Assembly: GCA_025093555.1 (NCBI GenBank)
Contig: JAIWNF010000004.1
Span: 930,001-994,000, forward strand
Direction: 5' to 3'
Length of the DNA stretch: 64,000 bases
Origin: Circinella umbellata
Lineage: Eukaryota; Mucoromycota; Mucoromycetes; Mucorales; Lichtheimiaceae
Of this stretch, positions 40,452 to 53,636 are shown one piece after another; the first letter of the stretch is position 1, and every line of letters begins with the position of its first letter. Below the pieces are notes generated by a model, which was not told the DNA's origin, did no database searches, and was given only the letters and a program-made list of their open reading frames with translations. The position numbers and the translations under genes are program-made.

Positions 40452-43400
40452 TTAAATAGGACTCGTTGGTGGTGTGTCTTGTTGCTGCTGTGTTGTCGTT
40501 ACTGAGCTCCATAGACGACCATAGAAACTGGATCGTTTGTTAGCGTTATTGTTGTTAAGTAACCCTTGAGTTGCTGATGTACGACTCAAAGCAACCGGAT
40601 CAAAACTCCTTCGTTTATTATTTGTGATGCTCTTTTTAGATGCTGTACTTGTACTTGTTGAAGTTGGACCAAATGTCTCAAGTTCTGCAATTTGTAGCTT
40701 TGCATCTGCTAATAATTGTTCCAATTCAAGACATCTTGTTTCTGCTGACGATACAAAAACAGACTGAGGCCGTGGTTTTCTTCCTCTTGTAGTGTTTTGT
40801 ATCGTAGGGGTAGTTACACCCGAACTTGACTTATTTCGCGTCATCATCAAACTCGATCTTCTTCCCGTCGTTGAAGGCGTTGTAGGAGGTGTTGTCAATT
40901 GATCACTCTGCTCTTTAATGGATTCTAGATCATCCAACAATCGTAACTTTTCAAACTGTAATTCATGTGCTGTCTTTTCGGCATCCTTCAATTTTTGTTC
41001 CAAAGGTCTTAAATGATCTCGTTCTTTGACAACTTTAATGTGATCACTTTCGACCTGCTCCATTTTGTTTTTGATATTGACCAATTTTTCAATCAGACCT
41101 TCCTGAGCTTGTTTAGCCATTTCGTTTTGATAGCGCAGCTCTTCATTTTGTTGTTGCAGTTCGAACTGACTGGATTGCATACGATCAATTTCGGACTGCA
41201 TTTTTTTAATTGTATTATCTTGCTGTTCTTGTTGAAGTTTCAATTGTTGCTTTTGTTGTTGAATGGTAGTGGACATCATTTGTGAAAATTCTGATTTATT
41301 TTCGTCGTCATTGTCATGTTGCTCCATATCCCATAAGGTCATTTTCATGGCATCGCGTTCGGCTTCAACATCCATCTTGTCCATTCTGACTTGAACTAAT
41401 TCTTGTTTTAATTGGATATGATCTTTCTGTATTTGTGATAAGGCGAGTAATAAGTCTTCAATTTGTTGGTGTAGCGTTGCAACGTCTTGTTGTTGAGTGG
41501 ATGAGGAAGATGCTGTAGTTGCAATAGTGTTGGTTGTGGAAATGGGTGTACTAGGTTGTTTTTCGGGTGATTCGTCACTGCTAGATGTGGAAGACCGCTT
41601 GCTTAACCAGCCGCCTGATTCGCGCTTCTTATTGTTGTTATTGCTGCTGTTACTGTTACTCTTTTTGTTATCTTTATCTTTGGACCAGAAATTGAATCGA
41701 ACCGCCAAGACTTGTTCAGTTTGCTTCTTTTCTTGCTCCAATTCACGAACGTACAAATCAGCCAAATGATCCATTTTTTCACGGGTAATTAATCCGCTTA
41801 ACTCCATGGCTTCATTAATAATTTGTAAACTACCAACATTATCATCATTCTGCTGTTGTTTCTTCTCTTCATCATTATCACCAGCAACAGTAATATATGC
41901 AAGGTGAAGCTTGGATGTGACATGATCCAAAATATCTTCGAATTCATTCATGGCCAATAATTCTTCTTGGGAATGTTTCAACATGGCAATAGCAACACGC
42001 ATAATTGTTTCAGCGGCACCTTCAGCAAAAATGATATCATAAATGCGCATGACTAATGGGATTGGGAAAGCATAGGCGAATAAGGTCAAAAACCATTGAG
42101 AAGCATACATGGGAGGGTGAACAGCGTGATCGGCAAGATGATCCGAAAGCTCCGGTAGAATTTGAGACAACAGGCTTGAAAATTGGTATAGCCGCAGCTG
42201 CAAACCTTCCATATTGAGGGTAAACATGGTACGCATTTCATAGGTTTCCATAAGTCTATAATAATTAATTTATCATTATAATGATATTTTTTATTAATAT
42301 TAAATTAGAAATTAATAAAGTAGAAACTAACCTGACAAAAACACAAAATGCTTGCTGTTCTGGCATCTATTTTGTATAAATAATAAAAAGAAGAATATGT
42401 AGATCATTTATATTAACAGCTATTTACATTCACGTTTCTGTTGTGTCCTTATTTAAAATCGTTTGTAAAGCAAAAAAGAAACTTACATTCATAAGTAAAG
42501 GACCCACTAAAAATGCTAAACCTTGACAATAACCAACATGGGCATCATATAAACTATAAGCTTTCAATACTCTCATTAACTTTTGTTGACCATCCCCTCC
42601 TTCTTGTTTGAACATATCTACATTAGGAAAAGTACGAGCTAAATCTCTTTGAATGATACGTTCATAGGGTGAGTGCTCATCTGTTAATTGGCCATATAAA
42701 GTCTCGAGATTCAAGGAAGCGCTAGAGGTCATGGCTTGCCAGATCACACCACGAACTTTATCAGGAATACCAGCCTTGAGTTTTGCTGACAATAAGTGAG
42801 GTAATTTAAGAGCGACAGCACCGAAATCTTCGGTCAAAGCCGTCCAAAATTCCCAATCAATATCATTATTATTGTTTTCGTTGTCGTCTTTTGTTACGGA
42901 CGTTGTTGAAGTTTCTTGCTGTTGTTCAGATACCAAGTTTTGCATGGTGGATAAATGAGCTTTTAATTCATTTGATTGAATACAGACTGATTTAGGATCT
43001 TCATCAAGCAATGCATTTTGTCGTTCGATTTGTGCCAAAATAAAATCAATTGAATCCTATTGATATCATAATTATTATTAATTCTCGTTATTGTATTGAT
43101 AACTGCATATTAAAGTAGAGAAAAATAATAATTTTTTATTATTGTTTTTTTTAACCCTGAATTAAAATACTGTACCTGAGGAGGCAAGTTCGCATTCTCT
43201 TCTTCCAAACGAGGTAGTAATTGAACATCAGGTTTATTATTATTGATAGTAATGCTGCTGTTCAAATGACCAGCGCCCGACGCGGTTCGACGACGCTGAT
43301 GAATTGTCATGCTTGGAGCACGAGTAGGTGTAGGACCTACACCAAAACTTGTTGTACGAATACGTCTATGAGCTTGAAAAGGTGTACTTTTGGACGACAA

Positions 43401-43538
43401 AAGTGTTTGTTGTTTTTGTTTACTTTCTCTTTGTTGTTGTGTAGCGTCACTTTTATTTAAAGCATGAACAAGCTTTGAAGGTGAAGCAGGAGGTGTTGTT
43501 GTTGTCGATAATACAGTATCATTAGGTGGTGGTGACAT
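40452..43538 (-). CDS. TBC-domain Rab GTPase-activating protein, Evi5/Gyp5-like (4 exons, 923 aa)
   Basis: Stimulates GTP hydrolysis by Rab GTPases in Golgi-to-surface traffic. Exons 43538-43176, 43056-42487, 42366-42332 and 42255-40452 join in frame. The Ser/Pro/Thr-rich head is followed by the TBC domain from about residue 210 (GIPDKVRGVIWQAM). Both catalytic fingers are intact: I-Q-R-D-L-A-R262 and Y297-C-Q299. After the TBC domain come Q/N-rich linkers and a long coiled coil (QQKQQLKLQQEQQ; VVKERDHLRPLEQKLKDAEK), the layout of Evi5 and yeast Gyp5. The tail is low-complexity with Ser/Thr-Pro sites. The start ATG (MSPPPNDTV) is chosen because the longer frame upstream begins with TTG. Exon 3 is only 35 nt. 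Confidence 0.93.
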
Positions 43539-44278
43539 TATTATTTTCTCTTCCAAACTAACTATATTTTTTGAATATTAATGAAGTATAAAAAGCAGAA
43601 GCAGAAGAGTGTTAGATAATGCGCGGGAACATGAAAAGAAAAGCGAAAGAGAATAAGAGATGGCGTACTTTATAAAATATAAAATGTAATAATCGAATGC
43701 CATGAATCCAAAAATGGTCAACGTCCTTTTCTTTTGCGTAACAAACGTTTTTTTCGTTTTCCAGATCATTTTTTTTATTACTCCTCTCTTCTCTCAGATT
43801 ACCCACACACACTCCCCCAAAAATCAATAAATAAAAATCTTTGTCTCTCCTTTCTTATTTCTCCCTTTAACTCCCTCCCCCAAAAACAGACACACACATA
43901 ATACACACACAATAACTAACATGATTCGTGTATATAATAGTATCAAAACAGAAAAACAGCAATATCCATCTGTGACTTGATCCAACGACATTAGATACAC
44001 ACTTCTGTAGAATGCTGATGTCAACCCCAATTTTTTCTAAGGAGTATTTTATGATTCATCATAGGTAGGAGGGAAAAAAAAAAAGTAGATCTGTCAATAG
44101 CGTTTCTTCTCCTTCGATTTAAGTAGGATCAAACCCTGTATGTATGTCGGCTTTAAAATCCGGTCAATCACCTGGAACAAATATAGTATAAAAAATAGCA
44201 ATTACAACCAATGAAGATGGTGACGAAAAGGTTCAGCCAAAAACAATTAAAAAAAGAGGTAAAATATTGTATATTATT
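43539..44278. other. Intergenic, 740 bp
   Basis: Promoter of the TBC gene and 3' flank of GOS1; contains CA- and C-rich patches (43803-43910). No gene recognised. Confidence 0.6.
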
Positions 44279-45576
44279 TTAAGTATGGAACCAATAGAGT
44301 AGAATAAGAATAATACAAGTAGATATAACACCAGCCATGATGAGAGTATCTCGTTTTCTCCTCGTGTTGATTCGACTGATTAAATTGTTGATACCAGGTA
44401 TACGTCCTTTCAAATAAATATAAGGAAAGGTGGTAAATTCAGTAGCCGCATTTTCATTTAATATTATTACCAGTGACCCGTATTCATTATTATAGCCATT
44501 GTCATGGTAACCCCACACACAAGAAAAACTCACCAATTACTCCAGTAACCCGACTATTCACATTTTGTAACATCCGACCTTGTCGAGAAATATCTTGTCG
44601 TGTTGCATAAGCTTGACTATATATGTATAATATATAATTATTATTATTATTGAACATTACACAAACAAAAACGTTTCATAAAAGTCCCCCAAAGCAAAAG
44701 ATTGTACACAAATATAAACCAAGTTAATAAACCAAAAAAAAAAAAAAAATTACTCTAAGATCATATCAGTCATACGATGTGTTCCTTCAATGCGGTTACG
44801 TTCTGAAAGATAATAGTCTGATCCATCCCCGTTTGAAGTATTATACATTCTGATTTCATCCTGCACCTGATCCATCAAATTTGCTTTATCCCGCGCTGCT
44901 TTCATATTCGTCTTTTTTCATATGTAAACATTTTTATGTGTTATTCTATGTCATTTTCCCCTTATTTTCTTTTTCCAAAGTTGTTACCTTAACTCTCCGA
45001 AACTCTTTGTTGTAGTCATACATGATATCTTTATGTCGTTCCAACATATGTGTCATGGATGGATTTGTTGGTGTTGCACTAGGTCGCTCTAATACTTCCC
45101 CCATTGATGCAATTACTGAATTAAGCTATCCTCCCAACCACCAACAATAAAATCAAATATAAGTTTACTACATACGCATGTATATATATATATATATATA
45201 TATCTTTTCTTTTGCATAACAATGACAATAATATATATACCTTTTTTAATAACTCTTCAATTTCTAATTCTTGACTTGGTTTACCCATGGGTAAAGAATC
45301 ATTGTTACCGTTGTTAGAACTACCATTGGATCGAGAAGCAACCGAAGCGCCTAATTTAGATAATGAGGCTAATTTGAGTTCAATTTCATTTTCTACTTGT
45401 CGTGCTTGGCGTCGTAAATGATCCCATGATAAAGGAGAAGACTGCGATGATGGCAATACAGATAAATCCCCATCGTTTTCATCGTCGGCATCTTGTTGCT
45501 GTAATATTAATGGCTGTAATGAAGGTGAAGAAGGCATAGGTAATGCCGTACTGGTGGCTCCTGTGGTTCGATTCAT
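44279..45576 (-). CDS. GOS1: Golgi Qb-SNARE Gos1/GOS28 (5 exons, 280 aa)
   Basis: v/Qb-SNARE for intra-Golgi and endosome-to-Golgi fusion. Exons 45576-45241, 45125-44988, 44911-44754, 44616-44534 and 44406-44279 join in frame. The N-terminal helix (WDHLRRQARQVENEIELKL) is typical, as is SMTHMLERHKDIMYDYNKEF. The SNARE motif runs from ERNRIEGTHRMTDMIL to the end of exon 4, with Q of SRQGRML at the likely central layer. Then IPGINNLISRINTRRKRD leads into a C-terminal membrane anchor. A Ser/Asp/Asn-rich insert expands the N-terminal domain. The minus-strand intron 1 has a TA microsatellite. Confidence 0.94.
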
Positions 45577-46175
45577 TTATATATGTGTGATATATATATA
45601 TATATATAATATAATATGGAGCAAAAGAAAATAAAGCTGGATTCACATCCTTCCTTGACTTCTCTCCGACTTTATTTTTTGAACCACATGGCTCCGCGTG
45701 TCTAGGTAAATCTTATCTTCAAAATATACATATTCATATTTTTAGCTGAATGTTCATTGTAGATGAATATGACGCTATTGATGATTATTGTTTAAAGTAG
45801 AGATCCACAGTTCCAAAACGCTTGTAATGAACTTCTAGATGCTAGGTTGTTACGTACACAATGATACATAATTATGATTGACCGTTATAGTAACCTGTTG
45901 TATAACATAATCTTCTATGGTGCAACATAAATATACCTTTTTTAAATTTTTATCATTACCAACTAAACGTCGTATACATTAGAGCAACATTAGGATAACA
46001 TAGCGCAAAACTTATTTTTTTTTTCAAGATCAATTTTCTTACATTGTGCTTATTGTTATTAATTTTACCGCTGCATAACAAAGCGCCACCTAAATTCTCA
46101 CTTTCTATTGCTTTTCCCATTTCCTTTTTTATACACATCAAAATAATCCATAATTCCGGAAAAGTTATTCTATTC
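45577..46175. other. Intergenic, 600 bp
   Basis: Promoter side of GOS1; TA run at about 45589-45607. No gene recognised. Confidence 0.55.
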
Positions 46176-46409
46176 ATGGATAAACTGCTTATTGAAGACA
46201 CTTTTATACTTTCGTACCTGGACCAACATTATTATCTCGCTTACATGCCAGTGCACCCTGATTATGTCCAAAAGCTATGGGAAAGTTTTATTAAACAGCA
46301 TTCGGCAAATTACGCACCATCGTTGAAGTCAGGGTTTGAGCTACCACGCGAAAAAAGCTTATATGAATTCATAATGTGCCACAATGAACAAGTCTACATT
46401 ATAGTTTAA
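46176..46409 (+). CDS. Possible small protein (77 aa)
   Basis: Open from ATG at 46176 (MDKLLIEDTFILSYLDQH) to the stop at 46407-46409. The middle part (VQKLWESFIKQHSANYAP) has protein-like composition, but the opposite strand is partly open too and no family or neighbouring exon supports it. Could be a single exon of a lost gene or chance. Confidence 0.28.
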   Translation: MDKLLIEDTFILSYLDQHYYLAYMPVHPDYVQKLWESFIKQHSANYAPSLKSGFELPREKSLYEFIMCHNEQVYIIV

Positions 46410-47961
46410 TCCCCCAGTCTTTTATTTACCAACATAAAACCACTTTGCCGTTTGATCTAATTTACTGTCTATATCATTATCTTTTTTACCGTCGATTATT
46501 TGTCTCTTATTAAAAAGTCTCTTATACACTATTATTTATTATTATCTCTTTGTATTACACTCTTTGAACACTTGCAGTTGATTTTTCCTACCTTTAAACA
46601 GAAAGTCAACTTGTCATTATTATAACCTTCACGCTACAGTATCCGAATAGTGATAGAAAGATCAATTCAAAAGAAGAATACTATGACTTCTCCTCCTACT
46701 CGATTGTATGCTTACAAATTAAACATGGCTGTTAGATATTTTAATGATAGCTATTTTTCTATCATTACTGCTCAGTTCTTTTTTCTTTGATAGTGTCTGC
46801 TCGCAAATAAAGCTTATCATATGGCTTATAATAATAATAATAATAATAATACTAAACTACTTCTAGAACGAAGTTAATTTATTATACGTAGCAATAAAAA
46901 CGTAATCAAAAATTAATAAAAACTGCTGCTTCTTAATATTGCGATTGGATATAATACCCGTCATGGCGACTTTATTATGTAGATCGCTTAAACGAACAAA
47001 TCTTACTTTTGCCCTAACAGTTAAAAAAAATCGATCCTATTATTGACTTACTCTTTTCATTGAGGAGAAGAAAAGAGAGACTTTATGACAAGATGGATTA
47101 GAAAAGCGCGTTGCTACACATTAAAAATGACAGCGACAAAAAAACAATTATGCTGCTCTCTAGCATTCTTATACTTGTTTTTACATGAACTTTGTCTTGC
47201 TATTCAGACCAATTTTTTTTAAATAGCCACTTTTTTTGCTGACAATCTCTCTTCAGTAAGTAATTAAAAAAGATGTGAGAAATGTAATATAAAAATTAAA
47301 ATATGTATAGAAAAAAATGGCTCGATAAAGCATAAAATTATTATCAGTCGTTGCAAATTTTAATTATCTTCAGGTTTAAATTCGAGAATCGAAAACTGTT
47401 ATTCCAAAATGGCACTAACCTGGTTGACTCTGGAACATTTAATGAGTATCAAGTATACTAAATAGATATTAAGGGAACTATTATATTATACAGCAAGGAA
47501 AGCCAAGAAGAATATTTGAGCTTACAAAAAAAATAGAATGTTCGTGTGGACTTTTATCATGTGAATCCTTACTTTGCTACTTAAATATTAAAGAATTTGT
47601 CACCGGCTCTATTCCTAGTATTATATAGCTAGACAGTTTCAATCATTGATGTACTTACGCTAGTTCATATTAGTGTATTACCCAACTCTTTTATACGCAA
47701 TTCGCATATTGGTTTGACTCGTTTTTGCTTATCTACTTACTGATAGTTGCTATAATCATAATCGATGTGTACGTTATTAATTTTCTTTGTATGTCAAGAA
47801 AGTAAGTACACTTATTGCCTGTACTTTGATAAAAGTGGTCATGCAGCGAAGTCGGAGCTACTAGCATCATATATTTTAAGTCGAACATTTTTGAAAGGGG
47901 GGGGGTTTGTTTTATTATTACACAGCATAAATCATATTAGCAAGAAAAAAGAAAGGGACGA
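46410..47961. other. Gene-poor region, 1.55 kb
   Basis: AT-rich; ATA repeats near 46827-46850. A short plus-strand frame around 47790-47870 resembles a damaged CCHC zinc knuckle (see findings). Nothing else recognised. Confidence 0.45.
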
Positions 47962-48403
47962 ATGTTCACCGCTCCCGAAATGAATCAAGCAGGACAAGAG
48001 ATACAGAATGTTGAAATTAAACAGACGAGACGAGACGATCATGGTGTCCAGCTCCGTCGTCAAGCAGCTGCAACAGCATTGCAACAATACTCAGTTCTTG
48101 CGCTTCATTCCGTTCGTGATGTTGAGGTTTGTTATAATTGTTTGTTTGGTTTTTCTTTTTCTTTTATCTCTACTTTGTAACGAGTCCAGTATTGATATTA
48201 GTATTCTGATTATTATTAGACACCTGCTAGAACGAGATTAAAAATGATGTGGTAAAGTATCTAAAGTGTGATTTATGTAACGATGATAATCTGGCTAATA
48301 ATCGATTGATGATAAGAATAATAATGACTTGTATTTTTTCAGTATGTTGACAGATATCCCATCCCAACCCAAACATTATAAGATGCGTAAAAGCAGTAAA
48401 TAA
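47962..48403 (+). CDS. Small unknown protein (3 exons, 85 aa)
   Basis: Exons 47962-48126, 48220-48251 and 48343-48403 join in frame with two good acceptors (TATTATTAG and TTTTTTCAG). The first donor is the less usual GTTTGT, the second GTAAAG. The product is hydrophilic and basic with a helical-looking Ala/Gln/Leu core (RRQAAATALQQYSVLALHSV) followed by TPARTRLKMMCMLTDI. Exon 2 is only 32 nt. No family recognised. The fact that two independent introns preserve the frame and the protein-like character across all three exons is the main support. Confidence 0.6.
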
Positions 48404-48609
48404 TACTATACATAATAAAACAATTGGACATTATAAATCTTGTTCCTTTGCTTATGAATTGTATTAAATTTTGAATATAAATTTCAAGATATACTAGAAA
48501 GAGATTTGTGTTTGTTCAAAGAAAGAAAAAAAAAAGAAGGAGACGTCAATAGCAACTATATACTGCTACAAACTACTTTTGGTGATATTTGAAAGGTCAA
48601 TTTTCTTTT
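48404..48609. other. Convergent spacer
   Basis: Short AT-rich spacer between two converging 3' ends. Confidence 0.6.
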
Positions 48610-51600
48610 TCAATGGAATAAAGGTTCACATTTTTCAGTCAACACTAAAAGACATTTGATATATTCAATCAATTTTTGGGGTTCATTTTCCGGTCCAAGA
48701 ATATCCTCTACTGTCCAGGAAGCTAATTCGCCAGTAGAAAGACTTAAATTGGTTCGGAAAGGTTCGTCGTGATTGGTATAATATACTTGAAGATCGAACC
48801 ATACTTGTCCTTTCCCAGTCAGACCGAGAAACTTGTTGGCACCGTAGCCACTATTGGGTTGGGGCCGAATGGGGACGCGTTCCACTCGAGTGATTTCAAC
48901 AATAAAAGGAAAATGGATCCGATAGAAAGTTTTTTGTTTGTGTAAAATGTGATCCACCTTCAAGAAATCACGAACATTTTCAAAAGTGATTTTATTACTA
49001 ATAGGACTAATAGCAATAATAATATATTGAAAGACATAGAGTTAGTACGAAAGCTGCTCTTCATCCAACCATCTTTCCATTCACAATTCTCTTTCTCTTT
49101 CTATCCATTATAATGACTTACCAAACTGAAACCTTTTTAATAAATGTACTGTAAGGTTTCACGTCTTCTCGGCAACGTTCTTCGGCAGAAAGTGATAACT
49201 GAAAATCAAATTTACTAATGTATTGATATAAGTTAGTCTTTTGATTTACCTTATTATATATAAAATTAAAAAAATCATCATACCGATCTAACGACACCCA
49301 GTCGATTTCAGTCACCTTTTGCTGACGAGTGATTACTTTTTTCAATTCGACAATACCTTGATTCATAATCATAACAACGGGTTTATATTCCAAAGCTGGT
49401 TGATTACGTGCCTGACAGTGGATTTCGAAGTATCCTGTATGTTTAAAAGGTCTAGGCAAAATATCTGATATAGTCGAAATAATTTTCTCTGAAGCAGTTG
49501 TTCTATATATAGTGATTATTCATTATATAAGTAACACATCACTTCTTTTTCACTTCTCTTTCTTTTCTTTCTCTCTTATCCTATAATAATCCTTATAACA
49601 AAATAATTACACATCATTAAACACTGGCTTGGCACCGTGTTCTTTCACTACAAGGTCCTTAATATCTTGAAATTCCCATATTTTTTTTGCTACTTCATTC
49701 GATAAGTCAGTCCACAACACTTTACCAAGCCTAAGTATAAATAAAGTTGTAATTATAATTATTAATATTAGTAAATGAAAGAAATCTATAGAACATGAAT
49801 AATAATAATAATAATAATACTATTAAATATAATACTTACTTTGCTTCAAGCTTAACTTCCCCTTTAAATCCGCGTACGCTTTCCAATCTAATCAAGTGAA
49901 TAAAACAAAATTTAATTTTTCTAAAATTCTCCTTCTCCACTCATCCTTTTTCAAATGGACAACATTTTTTTTCTTACCCTTCCGTTAAGGCAGTTTGGAT
50001 ATTGTTTAAGTTATACTCGCGGGCACTAATAAATAAATGAGACTCATTATTATAACATTCTAAATTTTACCTTTCTCAGTAAAAAAAAAAACAAAGTGGC
50101 CAAAACTTACGTTTCCAACTGTGATCGATGAGGTCCTTGGTGACCAGGACCGTATTGTTGGTTTATTAATCTAATCACACGACGTTGTTGCTTCTCTCCA
50201 TTATTATTTTCTTTCATAGGAATATATGTTCGTTGACGTTGTGATGCACTCGGTAACGAAGGAAAATCTTCCTTAGGTTGCTCTTGTTGTTGTTGCTGTT
50301 CCTGCAGTAATTGTTGATGATGTTGTTGATAGCCTAATCGACTTGAAGGTGAAGGTGTTGTGGGTGACGTAGAAGGAGATAAGGTCGAAGATTGTCCAGC
50401 ATAATTATTAACAAAGCTTCGATTTTCACCCCATAATGGAATTTCAGTACTATTGTTTGACATGGGCTGACGGATATTTGCCGCTGAGTTACTACGGGAG
50501 TTATAATTATTGGGGGTTGGTGGCTGTCTTGGTTGTTGAACCCAAGTTGGTCGTGGGGGGTGAGCAATTTGAGGAGGTTGTTGTGGTTGTTGTGGTTGTT
50601 GCGGTTGCTGCATATGCTGCATATGCTGTGGTCGGGGTGGTGGTGCTTGCTGATGAGGATTAATACGAGGAGCTGCTTCAAGCAAATCTCTTGGTTTTTG
50701 GAATTGTCCTGTTTCTGGATTCTTAAATACAGGTAAGAGTACATACATGGGTCTCAATGAATCGTGATAAAGTAAATCCACGTATTCTTTTTGAGCATAA
50801 CGATTCAAATTACAGAAGTATAGACCATAATAAGGTGAATCTGTAGGATAATGAATGCATGGTACAATCGTAACTGGGCGACGAGCACGTTTCTAAAATA
50901 GAGTCATAACATACACATTTATGTTATTTAACACAATGTCACTTACTATAATTAAAATAAACTACTTACATAAACCGTTTGTATAGTAAGAAATCTTTGA
51001 AGAGCGTCTTCAACTTGTTCTTGATCATCACCTGAAATATGAATATCCTTAATGCATCACCCAAAAAGATAGTATGTTTTTGTATGTGTAATGTCAGTAT
51101 CAAAAAAAAATCCAATCTGCTAGCTTCTCCCCCTCCTATTCCTATTTCATTTACCTGTCCTTGAAGATAACAGTCAGTATCGGTCAATACCATAACGTCT
51201 TTTAAGTAATCTATCGCTTGTAAATTGGGACCGGGTGGGCCCCCTTTCAATACTTCTACCGGATTTGAAACATTTTTTGAAAATTTGAAAATAGCTTTAT
51301 GTTTCTTATGATCAGGCTCGTCTTTTTCTTCTTCTTCTTCTTCATCATCTCCTTCTTCCGCCTTGGATCCATTAAGATCAATCTTATTCATAGCTGCTTT
51401 AATATCATCATATTCTTCCAATTCTAAAGGTCGGCCAACATACACCTTTTGCTTTTGATATTGCTGTTGTTGTTGTTGTTGATGTTGAGATGACATGTTC
51501 ATAATGGAGTTACTATTTTCTGGTGATGGTGGATCATCTGAGGTGAAATCCAATATTTTCCTTGTAGCAGCTTCCTCCATTTCTGCTAATGTTGCAAATG

Positions 51601-52364
51601 TTCCTCTCATCATATTATCATCAATGTTTTCATTCTATTGTATATATATTGGAAAGAAAGAGTTATAAATTGATTAATTTCCTTTTCACTTTCTATCCTC
51701 AACCATCCCACCTCATCCATAATGCAAAAAAAAAAAGAAATCCCGATTTTCATGTGATACAAAAAAAACAAACTTACAAGCTTTGGCAACAATCCCTGAC
51801 AAATATGGTGTACACTATTTTAAAGGGTAAAGTATTTTCATATCGAGAAAATTAGGTCATTTACAATAATAATAGTGATAAAAAGGTACATAGATACTTA
51901 CGCTTTCTCAACACCTTCTTGTGAACGACCAGTTATATCAAAGAACTATTATTATTTTTTATAATGTTGTTAATTGTCAAAGCTAACCAAAAAAAAAACG
52001 TGAAAGCAACGCGTTCTTTTCTTTGCAAAAAAAAAGTCTATTTTTTCTCGCGACGATTAAGATAATTTTTACCTGTTCAATAAAATTATACGTAATGGTC
52101 GTTCTAGTTTGTTCTGCTAAAGTACTAAGGTAAGAAGAAAAAAATGGTTAATATGTGTTATCAATATAATCTTTCGATTGAGACCAACTTTTTTTTGACA
52201 GTTACTCGATTCTTTTCTTCCATTTTTCATAGATCTTTTCACTAATATATGCAAACGGATAAACTTTGTTGTTTGCTAAAAAAAAGTTACTATTGTTAAT
52301 TGTTATGTTGCTTTATTTATTCTATAATGCCAATCAACCACCAACTATACTTACGTTGAACCAT
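48610..52364 (-). CDS. Conserved-looking protein with a KH-like segment (14 exons, 831 aa)
   Basis: Exons: 52364-52355, 52275-52206, 52124-52073, 51945-51902, 51814-51778, 51634-51155, 51047-50970, 50892-50111, 50025-49978, 49887-49840, 49730-49611, 49502-49250, 49198-49122, 49006-48610; the joined frame closes exactly. The N-terminus (PNNKVYPFAYISEKIYEKW) is followed by FFDITGRSQEGVE, an acidic stretch, then a KH-like beta-alpha-alpha-beta pattern across exons 6-7 (LKDVMVLTDTDCYLQGQ, DIHISGDDQEQVEDALQRF). A long Q/P/S/N-rich linker separates this from a C-terminal globular region (HTGYFEIHCQARN; VEITRVERVPIRPQP). RNA binding is a guess from the KH-like part. No named family is recognised. 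The very short first exon (10 nt) is unusual. Confidence 0.78.
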
Positions 52365-53636
52365 TTTAATATGTTTTCAATTCAATTTACTTTTGCACCT
52401 CGGGGTGATTCCGGCTTTTGACAAATAAGAAAAAAGAGGTAAATTTTTGAAGGGCTGGGAAAAAGAAAATAAAATTTCATTGACATTTTTTTTTTTTGCT
52501 AAATAACCACCCTTATAATGATTTCTAGAGTTACTGTTAAGCAAAAAATAGTGTGCTGTATTCTTAAATCAATCCTTTTTATTATTTATTCTTGTTGAAA
52601 AAAAAATTAGCAAGTTGCATAGGTAGGCTTCCACCTCTGTTATTATTATTATGATTTCCTTAAAAAAAATAAACTTCACCTTTATGCATATTCGATATGC
52701 ACGGTCATTTCAATTACACAACACCCATTTTTATATATCATTATAAACAATAAAATAGCTCAGCAATGTACAGTGTTACTGGTAATGTATATCTTTTTTA
52801 TTTCTAACAGAGGTATCATACAATTAAAAATGAACTTGCTGGTTTGTGTTGCTCTTCCTTCTAGTATCATCTTTTTTGTTTTCGGTAAGTATTCTTTTTA
52901 GCTATTATTATTATCAATAGTTTTTTCGTCGTGTTAAACAAACAGATATTTGATAATTAAATAAGAGTTAAAAAAATATATATTGTAAAGGTAAGGACGT
53001 AATTACACTAAAAAAACATTTAAGCTTTTATCAATACAAAAATATTTTATTTCTGAGAATTTTTAAACAGGTGCTTCTTTTTAACATACAATACACTTTT
53101 TGAACAGATCAAAAATTTCAATACGAAACATAAGAGTGTTTATTAATATAGTTGAAAACTGAAGATCAAAAACAAAAATACAATGTATAAATAAAGCTTA
53201 CTTTCAAAAAAAACTGTTGCATAGCAACAGAAGTTTGTCAGGTAGCACAAGCCATCGCCTTGACAACCAATTTTTTTAGGTCCCGATAGATAAAATAAAA
53301 CTTGAAAATTTCCTGGACCTCTTGAAAGATCCTCCTCTTCCATTATATCTATAGCCGAAAGGTAATCCATCCATCCAAGATATATATATAAAAACCCATC
53401 CATCCATCCCTATACCTCATCTATACAATCCATTTGAACAATATATTTGAAAATAACATATACAATGTCACTTGCAAAGCCCATTCTTGTAAAAGATGGT
53501 TTGCCACTTGCTTGAGACTAAAAGGGCGATGCTTTTATGAATCGTCCCATTTGGATTTTATATTGAGGGACGACACTCATTTAAGTATATACGCTTTTGA
53601 ATATTAACAATATACACACATACTTTCAATTATTAG
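52365..53636. promoter_or_regulatory. Divergent region upstream of the KH-like gene and uS8
   Basis: About 1.27 kb. It must hold both promoters and the 5' UTR of the ribosomal protein gene, whose start codon follows a TATTAG splice-acceptor-like sequence directly. Two small candidate frames lie here: a signal-peptide-like start at 52830 and a short Cys-rich frame on the minus strand (53403-53143). Neither can be supported as a gene. Confidence 0.45.

Noticed and set aside
46683..46800. Short start exon MTSPPTRLYAYKLNMA followed by a 45-nt possible intron
   Set aside because: The next frame ends almost at once, so no protein can be built.
53143..53403. Minus-strand Cys-containing open frame that could be a small secreted peptide
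   Set aside because: Starts inside an ATGG tandem repeat, has no signal peptide, and its hydrophobic tail comes from AT-rich DNA; no splice partner.
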